Positions 7,792 to 17,024 are shown, counted from the first letter of the stretch. The stretch: 64,000 nucleotides of DNA from WLMZ01 sp037139095 (GCA_037139095.1 JBAXHD010000010.1:1-64000); one strand, 5' to 3'. The notes: generated by a model from the sequence alone, not told the origin. A program made the numbers and translations.

Positions 7792-8876
7792 GCCGTGGCG
7801 GCTGACAACGAGATGATCTGGCCCTTTTCGGGGCTGGTTTCGCCTTCGAGCGTGGCGCGGTACACCGCTTCGAGTGCCTCGAGGCCCGACGACCGCTCGA
7901 TGACCATCCAAGCTCGGGAGTGATCGATGAAGTCGGCAAGTGCGGTGCCAACGGCGGTCTCGAAGACCTCGCGGCCCCATTCGTTGGAGCGCTTCTTCAT
8001 TTGGCTGGGGGCAAAGAAGAAGGTTGGAGTTGCGCCGGGAAGGTCGCCGAGGGCGCCGCCGGCATCCCAGTGAGTGGCGCCCACGCGGCACGAGTATTTC
8101 ATTTGGTTGCCGAAGTGATTGTGTACGCGAGTGATGACGTCGACGTTGCCAGCCATGTCGACCATGACTGCGGGCTCGCTGCCGTCGAGGGTCTCGATGT
8201 CTTCGTATGCAATGACCGTGTCGTAGAGGCCCACGGTGCGAACGAACTCGATGTTGCGGGCCGACGTGAGGCCAACGACGTGAATGCCGCCTCGCGCCTT
8301 GAGTCGGTGAGCCAACGCAATGGAGGTACGGCTTGAGGCACTAGTGACGAGCACAGTGCTGGATCCAAAGAAACCTTGCTCGCCGAGGAAGTCGTCGGCG
8401 AGAAACGACGTAATAAACAAACCGCGAACGATGAGGTATTGGCCTTCGGTCTCAGGGCTGTACGCGGGGTCACTGCTCACGAGGTTGAAGTTGCGATACG
8501 CAGACGCGTGCCGTGCGCGGTGCTCGCTGCGGTCGGCGAAACCGTCGATGATGGGCGATGCGGTGACGACATGGAAGTCGGACATCGGGAAGAAGCCGAA
8601 GTAGCGGCCGCCGACCGCGATCTCGGGGTGAGCCGAGCGTGTGACGCGGCCAATGCCCATCACGGGAATTCGGCCCCATGGCGCCTCGATAGGGAAGAAG
8701 CCCCAGTAATCGAGCATGTCGCCCGATGCGGCATAGGTGATGTTGTTGGCGCTGAGCCCAAACGACTCGAGTTCAAGCAACACCTGACCATCGGCCAATT
8801 CGGCTGGTGGCTCTGTGGCGAGCGAACGGATGTGGCGGAAATCGGTGCGGTCTACGTCGAAGTTCACGCGTGGCAC
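7788..8876 (-). CDS. DUF2855 family protein, MDR (alcohol dehydrogenase-like) fold
   Basis: A 362-residue protein of the DUF2855 family, which is related to medium-chain dehydrogenase/reductases. The N-terminal part has the GroES-like segment GQVLLELESFGLSANNITYA and the family-typical WGFFPIEAPWGRIPVMGIG. The central Rossmann part has VLVTSASSRTSIALAHRLK and VVGLTSARNIEFV, in place of a classical GxGxxG. No zinc ligands of ADH type are visible. The reaction is not established for the family. It starts with GTG and is the first gene of the minus-strand run reaching the TetR trio, so the promoter should lie in the 106 bases before the divergent gene at 8983. Confidence 0.82.
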   Translation of the reverse strand: MPRVNFDVDRTDFRHIRSLATEPPAELADGQVLLELESFGLSANNITYAASGDMLDYWGFFPIEAPWGRIPVMGIGRVTRSAHPEIAVGGRYFGFFPMSDFHVVTASPIIDGFADRSEHRARHASAYRNFNLVSSDPAYSPETEGQYLIVRGLFITSFLADDFLGEQGFFGSSTVLVTSASSRTSIALAHRLKARGGIHVVGLTSARNIEFVRTVGLYDTVIAYEDIETLDGSEPAVMVDMAGNVDVITRVHNHFGNQMKYSCRVGATHWDAGGALGDLPGATPTFFFAPSQMKKRSNEWGREVFETAVGTALADFIDHSRAWMVIERSSGLEALEAVYRATLEGETSPEKGQIISLSAATA

Positions 8877-8982
8877 AGTACAACGATCCGCAATCGTTTG
8901 TCACATCGACTGTCAATTGTTTTGCAGTGTGTGGCATAGTGATTTCGGCCACCGTGGGGTGGCTGAAACCGATCGGAGAATC

Positions 8983-9705
8983 ATGTCCTCGCACGCGCCT
9001 CGCTACGGCACACCCAATGTCTCGTATGTTCGCACCTGGTTCGGCGGCGACGACGAAAAGGCGATGTGGGCCCTCAACCTGATGAAGTACCGCGCCATCG
9101 CCGACTATCAAGACGGCCGTGACGTAACCATCACTGGCGCAGAGGCAGACATGCTCTACATGCCCGATGGTCCACTCAATGCCATTGGCGGACGCGTCAT
9201 GCTGGCGGCCGAAGTGGTGCATCACCTGCGCGGTGACTCGATTGAGTGGGACATGGTGGCGGTTGCTTATTACCCGCGGCGCATGGCGATGTTGGAGATG
9301 CAAATGCTTCCCGAGTTCATCGACCTGCATGTACACAAGGATGCTGCGATGGATTTCACCATCGTGATGGCCACCATGCCTACAGCCGATTCGCCTGCTC
9401 CTGCCGACTGGTCAGCACTGTCCGACGGAGACATGTTGTTGATGCAAGTAGTTGCAGATGCAACTACTGCCGACCTCGCCGAGTTGGTGCCATCGCGTCG
9501 CATCGGTTTGTACGACGTCGAGGGTGTCATCGTGGGCGACGATCGAGCATGGATGCAGGCCCGTTGGGACATCATCTCGCGCGACGATGTCGCTACGTTG
9601 ACCGCAGCGTTCGCGGCCAACGATGATTCGTCGGTGTACGCAATGATTCTCGAGCCTCGCTTCGATGTAATGAACGATCCAGCCAGAGTAGGAAGGCAGT
9701 CATGA
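8983..9705 (+). CDS. DUF1330-like protein (putative ferredoxin-like dimeric fold)
   Basis: A 240-residue protein. The segment MWALNLMKYRAIADYQDG near residue 28, followed by LNAIGGRVMLAAEVVHHL, resembles DUF1330-type small alpha/beta-barrel proteins. A second half-repeat around LLMQVVADATTADLAELVP suggests two such units. No function is known for these proteins and no catalytic residues can be assigned. The ATG at 8983 is preceded by GGAGAATC, a fair ribosome site, and an in-frame extension upstream runs into the divergent promoter region. Its stop overlaps the ATG of the LLM oxidoreductase (ATGA), so the two are co-translated and may work on one substrate. Confidence 0.7.
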   Translation: MSSHAPRYGTPNVSYVRTWFGGDDEKAMWALNLMKYRAIADYQDGRDVTITGAEADMLYMPDGPLNAIGGRVMLAAEVVHHLRGDSIEWDMVAVAYYPRRMAMLEMQMLPEFIDLHVHKDAAMDFTIVMATMPTADSPAPADWSALSDGDMLLMQVVADATTADLAELVPSRRIGLYDVEGVIVGDDRAWMQARWDIISRDDVATLTAAFAANDDSSVYAMILEPRFDVMNDPARVGRQS

Positions 9706-10574
9706 AATTCGCTATTGCATTTTCGAACACCGGTCCATTTACCCATCCGGACAAAGCTGTCGAGATGGCACAAGCAGCCGAGGCTGCGGGCTTCGAGTCG
9801 TTGTGGACCGTTGAGCATGTGGTGGTGCCGTCTGAGTACAACTCTCCGTACCCATATTCGCCCACGGGCAAGATGCCTGGCGGCGAAGACTCGCCGATTC
9901 CCGACCCGCTGATTTGGCTCACCTATGTGGCGGCCGCAACCAGGATCATCAACCTAGCCACGGGCATCTTGATCCTCCCGCAGCGCAACCCGGTGGTTTT
10001 GGCCAAAGAACTCGCCACGCTCGACTACATGTCGGGCGGGCGAATGCTTCTCGGCATTGGCGTGGGTTGGCTCGAAGAAGAGTTCGATGCCATTGGTGTT
10101 TCGTTCGCCGACCGCGGCCGCCGCAACGACGAATACGTGACTGCCATGCGCGCCCTATGGACCGAAGATAAGGCGTCGTTCCATGGCGACCATGTGAACT
10201 TCGACAACTGCATCTCGCGGCCGCGGCCAGTGAACGGAACCGTGCCGATCCATGTGGGCGGTGACACCGATATCGCCGCTCGTCGCGCTGGCCGCCTCGG
10301 TGATGGTTTCTTCCCAGCAAAGGGCACTCACGAAGAACTCGCTCGCGTCTTCGACATCGTTCGCGACACGGCTCGTCAACACGGACGCGACCCCGACGCC
10401 ATCGAGCTCACCACCGGCGGCAACGGCGCCATTGGGCCCAACGCAATCAATGAGGTGCACGCGCTGGCCGATCTTGGCGTAGCGCGCGTGATCCTGCCGG
10501 CGTTCTTGTTCTACCGCGACACGGCCGATGCGCTCGCTCGCTATGGCGACGAAGTGATCAGCAAAGTCAACTGA
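9702..10574 (+). CDS. LLM-class (luciferase-like) oxidoreductase, probably F420-dependent
   Basis: A 290-residue TIM-barrel protein of the bacterial luciferase superfamily. Family landmarks are ESLWTVEHVVVPSEY near residue 31, the strand LATGILILPQRNPVVLAKELATLD, and LLGIGVGWLEEEFDAIGV followed by RRNDEYVTAMRALW. Later VPIHVGGDTDIAARRAGRLGDGFFP matches the F420-type subfamily rather than FMN monooxygenases. It would transfer hydride between F420H2 and an organic substrate, or act as a monooxygenase. It is coupled by ATGA to the DUF1330-like gene and converges on the haloalkane dehalogenase gene. F420 use is inferred from the family. Confidence 0.85.
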   Translation: MKFAIAFSNTGPFTHPDKAVEMAQAAEAAGFESLWTVEHVVVPSEYNSPYPYSPTGKMPGGEDSPIPDPLIWLTYVAAATRIINLATGILILPQRNPVVLAKELATLDYMSGGRMLLGIGVGWLEEEFDAIGVSFADRGRRNDEYVTAMRALWTEDKASFHGDHVNFDNCISRPRPVNGTVPIHVGGDTDIAARRAGRLGDGFFPAKGTHEELARVFDIVRDTARQHGRDPDAIELTTGGNGAIGPNAINEVHALADLGVARVILPAFLFYRDTADALARYGDEVISKVN

Positions 10575-10590
10575 GACCGCGCCGCGCCGG

Positions 10591-11562
10591 TCAGTTCGGT
10601 GAGGTGGGCACCCGATTTGGGGTGCTCGCCATCCAATCGAGCAGCGCCTTGTTGAACGACTCGGGAATGTCTTCTTGCAAGAAGTGTCCGCCACCCTCAA
10701 GGATCACGTGGGGCTGCCCCTTTGCTCCGGGTACTCGTTGCACGAGCTGTATGTAGCCGGTGGGAGCGACCACATCCCGGTCGCTGAAGATCGTCACAAA
10801 GGGTCGCTCGAATTGCTCGAGCACCTTCCATGCATGCCAGTTTGGAACCAGCATTGGATTGTCGGGCGTGGTGGGCAGCAACTGCGTGAAGGCGCGGCTG
10901 CCGATGGTCGATTCGGGCTCTGGGTATGGCGCTTTGTAGCCGGCTGTAACAGCGGGAGTAACCGGCGTGACCATGGTGCCTGGCAGCAAAGTCCATGGTT
11001 CCCATACGGCAGCTTCGCGAGCCATCTTCTGGAATGCGGCGAATGCGCCGCGGGCCACAATGGGTCCGTCGGGCAATGGCTCCGATGGATCGCGCTCTGG
11101 GAATCCAGTGTTCGAAAACGAGATGCGTGCGAACCGGTGGGGTTGCTCGGCCACGAGGCGCAAACCGATGATGCCGCCCCAGTCATGCAACACAAAGGTG
11201 ATGTCGTGCAGGTTGAGTTGATCGAGAAGCGCCGAGCCCAGCCATTGCACGTGACGCTCTACTGAGTAGTCGTCGATTTCACTTGGCTTGTCCGAGAGGC
11301 CCATGCCCACGAGGTCGACGGCGATGCACCGGTAGCCGGCCTGTACGGCTGCGGTAATCGAATGGCGCCAGATGTACGACCACGACGGATTGCCGTGCAC
11401 AAACACAACCGGAGGTTGATCGCGCGGGCCTTCGTCGATGTAGTGCAGGCGAATCGGCTGACCATCGCCGCTTGGCACCTCGACATAGTGCGACTCGAAT
11501 GGGTAGTCGGGGAGATCAGCAGTAAGGCCAGCGGCCGAGCGCAGAATCTTCATGGCGCTCAC
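10591..11562 (-). CDS. Haloalkane dehalogenase (alpha/beta hydrolase)
   Basis: A 323-residue alpha/beta hydrolase that fits haloalkane dehalogenases: it would hydrolyse a carbon-halogen bond to an alcohol plus halide. The oxyanion/halide motif HGNPSWSYIWRH lies near residue 56, supplying the halide-binding Asn. The nucleophile elbow is VLHDWGGIIGL with Asp at about residue 126 and the second halide ligand Trp beside it. FSDRDVV supplies the acidic triad residue and GGGHFLQED the catalytic His. Start is ATG at 11562, or the in-frame ATG at 11553. It sits back to back with a sulfatase gene, which suggests handling of halogenated or sulfated organics. Related epoxide hydrolases lack the HGNP plus DW pair seen here. 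Confidence 0.85.
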   Translation of the reverse strand: MSAMKILRSAAGLTADLPDYPFESHYVEVPSGDGQPIRLHYIDEGPRDQPPVVFVHGNPSWSYIWRHSITAAVQAGYRCIAVDLVGMGLSDKPSEIDDYSVERHVQWLGSALLDQLNLHDITFVLHDWGGIIGLRLVAEQPHRFARISFSNTGFPERDPSEPLPDGPIVARGAFAAFQKMAREAAVWEPWTLLPGTMVTPVTPAVTAGYKAPYPEPESTIGSRAFTQLLPTTPDNPMLVPNWHAWKVLEQFERPFVTIFSDRDVVAPTGYIQLVQRVPGAKGQPHVILEGGGHFLQEDIPESFNKALLDWMASTPNRVPTSPN

Positions 11563-11631
11563 TTCGGATTCCTATGGAGATTCATTGACATGTAGGGTGA
11601 CAATACATTCTCGTGTGACGAAGGGGTAGCT

Positions 11632-13896
11632 GTGGGGATCAACCAAGAATTTCAAGGTCGTATTGGTCGAACGGTGGCCGAGTCTGTGCCGTCGTTCGAA
11701 GTGGCAGCGCACCCAGGCGACGATGCCCCCAACGTGGTCATTGTGTTGCTCGACGACACCGGCTTTGCCCAGTTCGGCTGTTTTGGCTCAGACATCGACA
11801 CGCCAAATATCGATGCGTTGGCGGCCAACGGTCTGCAGTTCACCAACTTCCACGTGACACCACTGTGTTCGCCAACTCGCGCGGCGTTGCTCACCGGTCG
11901 CTCGAACCACGCTGTTGGTATGCGCTCGGTGTCGAACTTCATCACCGGGTTCCCCAACCAGCTCGGCCACATCTCGAACCATGCGGCCACGGTGGCCGAA
12001 GTGCTCGGCGACGCTGGCTACGCCACGTTTGCGTTGGGCAAGTGGCATCTTGCGCCAATGGAGCAGTGCTCGGCCGCGGGCCCATTCGATCAGTGGCCAC
12101 TGGCCCGTGGCTTCAATCGTTTCTACGGTTTTATGGACGGCGAAACCGACCAGTTCTACCCCGAACTCGTTGCCGACAACCATCCAATTCACACACCAGG
12201 CACGCCCGAAGAGGGTTACCACGTGTCGCAAGATCTGGTCGACCAAGCACTGAAGATGATTGCCGACTCAAAGGGTGTTCGTCCCGATCGGCCGTTCTTT
12301 ACCTACCTTGCATTTGGTGCCACGCACGCTCCACACCAAGCGCCGCCTGAGTACCTCGCTAAGTACCGCGGTCGGTACGACGAAGGCTGGGATGTCATCC
12401 GCGAGCGTTGGTTCAACAAGCAGATCGAACGCGGCGTGATCCCGGCCGACACAACGTTGTCGCCACGCAACCCGGGCGTGAATGCATGGGCCGATCTCTC
12501 CGACAACGAGCGCTTGCTTGCAGCACGCCTGCAAGAAACTTTTGCGGCGTTCCTCGATCACACTGATGTGCAGATCGGTCGCCTCGTCGAAGGGCTTCGT
12601 CGTCTCGGCCAACTCGACAACACCATCCTCGTTGTGCACGCCGACAACGGTGCATCTCAAGAAGGTGGCCCATTCGGTGTCATGCACGAGATGAAGTTCT
12701 TCAACGGCATTATCGAAATGCCCGACGAAGCAGTGCAGCGCATCGACACCATCGGCGGCCCCAACAGTCATACCAACTACCCGTGGGGCTGGGCCCAAGT
12801 GGGCAACACGCCGTACCGCTGGTACAAGCAGAACACCCACGAGGGTGGCGTGCACGTGCCGATGGTGTTTCATTGGCCAAACGGCGTACCCGCCGAGCAG
12901 CGCGGAACCATGCGCGATCAGTTCGTGTTTGTCTCCGATGTTGTTCCAACTGTGTACGACCTCGTAGGCATCGAGCCCCCGCAGGTGCGTAGAGGGCTCA
13001 ATCAGTTGCCCGTCACCGGTCATTCGTTTGCTTCGGTCATCGCCAATCCAGTGGCTCCCGCTACCAACACGGTTCAGTACTTCGAGAACATGGGCAGCTT
13101 GGCGATTGTGGCTGGCGAGTGGAAGGCAGTGTTCAAGCACACACCTGGCCTCGACCCCGCAACCGAGTCGTGGGAGCTGTATCACCTCGCCATCGACCGC
13201 TCGGAGTGCAACGACCTTGCGGCCAGCGATCCCGACAAGCTTGCCGAGATGGTGGCGTTGTGGGAAAGCGAAGCCGAGCGTCATGGTGTGTTCCCACTGG
13301 ATGACCGCGGTATTGCGTTGTTCGGGGCGCGATTCCGCGACCACTCGCCGCACCCAGAAAGCCGTCGCTATGTGTATCGCCCGCCAATGTCGCCACTGCC
13401 ATCGCAGGCATCTGCTGCAATCGGTGGCCGCCATGCCGATATCACCGCTCGGGTCAACCTTGCCGCAGGTGACGAGGGTGTCTTGTTCGCTACGGGCACT
13501 CAGAACTCAGGAGTGTCGATGTTCGTGCAGAACCAACGCTTGGTTCTCGACTACAACTCGTTTAGCAATCACACCATTGTCGAATCAGACACCGAGATTC
13601 CGTTGGGCGACTCCGAACTCATCGTGCGTCTTCGCCGGGGCGACGGCATGCGCGGCAGTATCGAACTCGTGGTTAACGGTCGCGTGGCCGGAGCCGCCAA
13701 TCTCGACCTGTACATGCGAATGATTTCATCGATCGGACCAAGCGTTGGTAGCGATCATGGTTCAAGCGTCTCCGAGCGTTACGCGGCGCCGTACGAGTTC
13801 ACCGGCGAACTGTACGAAGTGGTGCTGCAGGCAAGCCCCGAGAAATACGGCGACGCCGCCGAAGCCGCCGGACGCGCCGAAATGTCGCGTCAGTAA
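11632..13896 (+). CDS. Arylsulfatase-type sulfatase
   Basis: A 754-residue type I sulfatase that would hydrolyse organic sulfate esters. Metal ligands D41-D42 are in LLDDTGFAQFG, and the formylglycine site is C79 in the motif C-S-P-T-R-A-A-L-L-T-G-R, so an FGE-type activating enzyme is needed elsewhere. Further family marks are LGKWHL (about residue 136) and the Asp-Asn pair VHADNGASQEGGP near residue 339. The length and the C-terminal beta-rich extension match the large arylsulfatase subfamily common in actinobacteria and marine bacteria. No signal peptide is seen, so it is likely cytoplasmic. The GTG start follows a purine-rich AAGGGG site. It is followed 40 bases later by a small gene on the same strand. 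Confidence 0.92.
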   Translation: MGINQEFQGRIGRTVAESVPSFEVAAHPGDDAPNVVIVLLDDTGFAQFGCFGSDIDTPNIDALAANGLQFTNFHVTPLCSPTRAALLTGRSNHAVGMRSVSNFITGFPNQLGHISNHAATVAEVLGDAGYATFALGKWHLAPMEQCSAAGPFDQWPLARGFNRFYGFMDGETDQFYPELVADNHPIHTPGTPEEGYHVSQDLVDQALKMIADSKGVRPDRPFFTYLAFGATHAPHQAPPEYLAKYRGRYDEGWDVIRERWFNKQIERGVIPADTTLSPRNPGVNAWADLSDNERLLAARLQETFAAFLDHTDVQIGRLVEGLRRLGQLDNTILVVHADNGASQEGGPFGVMHEMKFFNGIIEMPDEAVQRIDTIGGPNSHTNYPWGWAQVGNTPYRWYKQNTHEGGVHVPMVFHWPNGVPAEQRGTMRDQFVFVSDVVPTVYDLVGIEPPQVRRGLNQLPVTGHSFASVIANPVAPATNTVQYFENMGSLAIVAGEWKAVFKHTPGLDPATESWELYHLAIDRSECNDLAASDPDKLAEMVALWESEAERHGVFPLDDRGIALFGARFRDHSPHPESRRYVYRPPMSPLPSQASAAIGGRHADITARVNLAAGDEGVLFATGTQNSGVSMFVQNQRLVLDYNSFSNHTIVESDTEIPLGDSELIVRLRRGDGMRGSIELVVNGRVAGAANLDLYMRMISSIGPSVGSDHGSSVSERYAAPYEFTGELYEVVLQASPEKYGDAAEAAGRAEMSRQ

Positions 13897-13936
13897 CCAC
13901 CAGTCACAGATCAGAAGAACGGACAGGAATATCGAA

Positions 13937-14572
13937 ATGTCAGAAAGCTCTACCCCTCGGCTGATCTCGGATATGCGCGGTGTGCGTTACGGCGAGGTGC
14001 TCGCAGTGTTCCAACGAGAGACTGGCTTCGAGGCCGAGGTCTACGGAACACAGTTGCTCAACGATTGCCCACAAGAGTTGTGGCAGACCCTTGAAGCCAA
14101 CGCCATCGCCCAAGAGATGGGCGCGCTGATGGTCAAGCTCAACGGTCCTCGCCATTGGATGCTCGACGGTTTCGGCCAAAAGGTTGCCGTTGTTGATCCT
14201 GTGTTTCGCGAGTTCAACGGCCTCAACATGCGCCGCATTGCCCTGCTCGACCTCAGCGAAGGAATCGACGTCGGTCCGTACAAGAATCGTTATGTGAACC
14301 GCGGTGCAGTGTTCTTCTTCGACGCAGGCAAGCCGGTGTACGAACTGGTGAGTCCCGACGGTTTGGCCTACGTGATGCAGGCCTATTGCATCGGTGTCGA
14401 TCCCAATATCACAGCCGAAAGTCTCAGCACGCTTGGCGATCGCTTGGCGATGCCTCAGGGTTGGTCGTATCGCACCCGAATCCTTGAGCACGAACTGGTC
14501 ATCGACACCAGTGCCACCATCGCAACGGTGCTGCAAGACGAATTCGAAAACAGCTACACGCTTCCTACCTGA
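13937..14572 (+). CDS. Conserved protein of unknown function linked to the sulfatase
   Basis: A 211-residue soluble protein with no transport signal. The core reads NGPRHWMLDGFGQKV, then FREFNGLNMRRIALLDL, then KPVYELVSPDGLAYVMQAYC and RLAMPQGWSYRTRILEHELVID. The last third matches the C-terminus of the protein at 3812-4444, so the two define one small domain family within this window. The ATG at 13937 follows GGACAGGAATATCGAA. It lies 40 bases downstream of the sulfatase gene and is probably co-transcribed. A chaperone or substrate-binding helper role is possible, but I see no catalytic motif. Confidence 0.78.
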   Translation: MSESSTPRLISDMRGVRYGEVLAVFQRETGFEAEVYGTQLLNDCPQELWQTLEANAIAQEMGALMVKLNGPRHWMLDGFGQKVAVVDPVFREFNGLNMRRIALLDLSEGIDVGPYKNRYVNRGAVFFFDAGKPVYELVSPDGLAYVMQAYCIGVDPNITAESLSTLGDRLAMPQGWSYRTRILEHELVIDTSATIATVLQDEFENSYTLPT

Positions 14573-14710
14573 CCCGTAGGTCCCGGCGACACCCGGCCAA
14601 CGGCAATCACCACGGGCGAACGCTGCTCACCACCAGGCCGGCTCGCGCGTTGTAGCCAGTTGGCGACAGATGCACGTGGTCGCCCGCGAACAGCGCGGCA
14701 CCTCGATTGG

Positions 14711-15598
14711 TCAGCCTTTACGCCAGTGAGCGCGGCCAGCGGCGTATGGAGTGCCATCCGCTCTCGCAAGCGAGCAGAGATATGCGATGCCTTTGTATGT
14801 GCCGTGCGCGTTGACCGGCGTGCAGAATGCCCCGGGCTTGATGTCGGTCGATGCTGCAGCCGAGCCGTCTGCCGATGGCGCAACCGGTTGGGGCGTCGGC
14901 GCCCCAACTGATGATCCACTCGGACTCGCATCAAGCAGCAGCCACCAATGGATGATTTCGTCTTGCGCCACCGCAAGCGTGATCTGTCCGGCGCACACCT
15001 GCTTGTGCAGTCGGTTTTCCCACACGTCTTTATCGTGGGCGTTGTCGGGGCCCGTGTAGGGCTCGGGCCACAGGTTGGTGATGTCGTTCGAGCCGCCCAA
15101 CTCAAGCGGGATGAGGTGGTCAACTTCGTACGCTCCGGGCGCAGGACTCGAGATGCCGTATTCGGCAAACACTCTGCGCTTGGTGGCAGCGCTCACGTTG
15201 CGGACGCTGGCTGTGTACCCAGATAGGCAGATGGTCTCGTGGATGTTGGCTTGGGTCACTCGTGGGTCGGCCGCGCCCGGCGACAGTGTCATGTCTTGGA
15301 CCAGGATGCCGCTCGTTGGAGGCGCTGCCTGAGTGGTTTGTACCAGGACGCCCGCTGGTTCGGTGGCTGCGGAAGCTGTGGCTGCGGTGGTGTTTACAGG
15401 TGCTGCGGTCGCTGCCGGCGTCGAGATCGTCGCCTGCTCGTGAACGAATGTCGGCGCCGCCGACACTGGAGGAGAGCTCGGATTGGCCGACTGGCGAACC
15501 GCTTGGGACCCAGCGCAGCCAGTAACGACAAGCAGCCCCAGAGTGACCGCGACCCGGGCACGGGCGCCCGCACGCGTCGGCGGCTGCAAACTGGCCAT
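14711..15598 (-). CDS. Secreted HNH-type nuclease-like lipoprotein
   Basis: A 295-residue exported protein. The N-terminus has Arg residues, a hydrophobic run and the lipobox VVTGC at about residue 28, so it should be a lipoprotein. About 70 residues of Ala/Pro/Thr-rich linker follow. The central domain contains YEVDHLIPLELGGSNDITNLWPEP, the HNH-like His-Asp-His core, followed by KDVWENRLHKQVCAGQITLA, a combination found in bacterial extracytoplasmic HNH proteins. A short C-terminal module has GAFCTPVNAHGTYKGIAYLC with two Cys that could pair. It would cut nucleic acid outside the membrane. It is monocistronic in appearance. Confidence 0.8.
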   Translation of the reverse strand: MASLQPPTRAGARARVAVTLGLLVVTGCAGSQAVRQSANPSSPPVSAAPTFVHEQATISTPAATAAPVNTTAATASAATEPAGVLVQTTQAAPPTSGILVQDMTLSPGAADPRVTQANIHETICLSGYTASVRNVSAATKRRVFAEYGISSPAPGAYEVDHLIPLELGGSNDITNLWPEPYTGPDNAHDKDVWENRLHKQVCAGQITLAVAQDEIIHWWLLLDASPSGSSVGAPTPQPVAPSADGSAAASTDIKPGAFCTPVNAHGTYKGIAYLCSLARADGTPYAAGRAHWRKG

Positions 15599-15651
15599 GG
15601 GGCACAGTAGCGCTCGACGCCGATGTGGCAGTGGAAATCAGCTTGGAGGCA

Positions 15652-16344
15652 TTAGCCCGCAGCGACGACACCGAACAGCGAGGCGGTTTCAGAGAGTGAG
15701 TTGCGGCACGCGGGCATGGGCACCGCAGGCGCTGGGTGGCTTGAACCAAGCACCACCGATAACCGTTGCCAGATACTCGTCTCAACGCTGTCTGCTGGGG
15801 CGTCGCCATCAATGCGGTGCAACAGGCCGCAGCTCTGCAGGTAGTTCAACATCGGCACGGTCTCGGATTCGTAGACCACGAGACGTCGCCGGGCAATAGT
15901 GATGTCGTCGTCGCACCGGCCTCGATGCGTCAACCGCTCGAGCGCAACGTTGCTCGGGATAGCAATCTCGAGGGCGATTGGTGGCGAGCTTGATGCTTGC
16001 GAAGTCACGGCGACAGCCTGCGCGACAGTGCGGGGGAAACCGTCAAGCACATAGCCGTCGCCTTCGATGCACGAATCGACAAGCGAGATGATCAGCTCTG
16101 CAGGCAAGAGATTGCCTGCGTTGATCACCTTTTCGATGGCCGTTCCGAGTGGCGTCTGTGCCTCGATTGCTTTGCGCAGCACGTCGCCGGTAGACACGTA
16201 TTGCACGCCCAGACGTTGTGCGAGTCGAACGCCCTGCGTGCCTTTGCCCGCACCTGGCCTGCCGACCAAGAAAATGCGCGGCTGAGTTTGCCTCAGAAGT
16301 GTTGAACCTGCGTCGCTTGAGCGGAAATCGTGAGACACCGGCAC
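15652..16344 (-). CDS. Adenylate kinase family protein (paralogue, short LID)
   Basis: A 230-residue P-loop nucleotide kinase. The Walker A is FLVGRPGAGKGTQG at about residues 25-38, followed by YVSTGDVLRKAI and DGFPRTVAQA, all adenylate kinase signatures. The LID region is short (LTHRGRCDDDITIARRRL), without zinc-binding cysteines, so it is a short-type kinase. The main adk normally lies in the ribosomal protein operon, so this is likely a second copy with a different nucleoside monophosphate preference or a regulatory role. The last ~35 residues after WQRLSVVL are not typical of the family, as is the 20-residue N-terminal lead. Confidence 0.82.
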   Translation of the reverse strand: MPVSHDFRSSDAGSTLLRQTQPRIFLVGRPGAGKGTQGVRLAQRLGVQYVSTGDVLRKAIEAQTPLGTAIEKVINAGNLLPAELIISLVDSCIEGDGYVLDGFPRTVAQAVAVTSQASSSPPIALEIAIPSNVALERLTHRGRCDDDITIARRRLVVYESETVPMLNYLQSCGLLHRIDGDAPADSVETSIWQRLSVVLGSSHPAPAVPMPACRNSLSETASLFGVVAAG

Positions 16345-16508
16345 CCCATTCGGTCGGCGAAGCGTGGCGGTCGCTTCGAATTGAGCTGTTACTACAAAAG
16401 CTCAAGATACGCATGGTGGGGCTCGATCGATAGGGCACAAAGTCCCATAACCGATGTGCCTATTGGCTGCTCAGCAGGTCGTTTCGGTCGAATTGACCCT
16501 CGCGACCG

Positions 16509-17024
16509 TTAGCCGTGGGTGTCGCCGTTGGGCATCGTTGCCCCGGTGAAATCGGCTCGGTAGCGGTTCGATCCGTCGAGGTTTGCCAGCGTGAGATTCG
16601 ACCCGTCGAAGTGGCTCTTTGAGAGGTCGGCCCCAGAAAGGTTGGCGCCGGTGAGATTGGCACCGGAGACCATTGCCGACGGCATTCCGGCCCCGCTGAG
16701 GTCGGCGAGTACGAGAGTTGCACCCGTCAGGTCGGCCCCAGCCAGGTTGGTGCGGTGCAGCTTGGCGCCGGTGAGGTTTGCGCCCGCAAGCTGTGCCTCG
16801 CTGAGGTCGAGACCCGACAGGTCAACATTTGTGAGGTCGGCGCCCGGCTTGATGACATGGCCGCGAACGACCAACGCATCAGCCGGAGGAGCAGTGGTGC
16901 CCGCAGGGTCGGTGGGCGGCGGCGGAATTGTCGTGGGAATCGTTGGCACCGCCGACGACGAAGAACTGCAGCCAACGTTGCCGGCAGCGATGAGCACGCA
17001 CAGAGCTGCAAGACGGAAACGCAT
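16509..17024 (-). CDS. Pentapeptide-repeat lipoprotein
   Basis: A 171-residue lipoprotein. The signal region ends in a GNVGCSSS lipobox (Cys19), followed by a Pro/Thr-rich linker to about residue 50. From residue 60 to the end there are roughly 18 tandem five-residue units of the A(D/N)LxG type, for example ADLTNVDLSGLDLS and ANLTGANLSGADLS, which fold into a right-handed four-sided beta-helix. Such domains act as binding scaffolds; no enzymatic role is expected. It is divergent from the multicopper oxidase gene and could share its regulatory region. Confidence 0.85.
   Translation of the reverse strand: MRFRLAALCVLIAAGNVGCSSSSSAVPTIPTTIPPPPTDPAGTTAPPADALVVRGHVIKPGADLTNVDLSGLDLSEAQLAGANLTGAKLHRTNLAGADLTGATLVLADLSGAGMPSAMVSGANLTGANLSGADLSKSHFDGSNLTLANLDGSNRYRADFTGATMPNGDTHG

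Noticed and set aside
11585..11609. TTGACA near 11585 as a promoter for the sulfatase
   Set aside because: The best -10-like hexamer (TACATT) is only 13 bases away, too close for a standard sigma70 promoter.
12268..13434. 388-residue antisense frame inside the sulfatase gene
   Set aside because: It has no family motifs, and is a shadow of the well-supported plus-strand sulfatase frame in GC-rich DNA.
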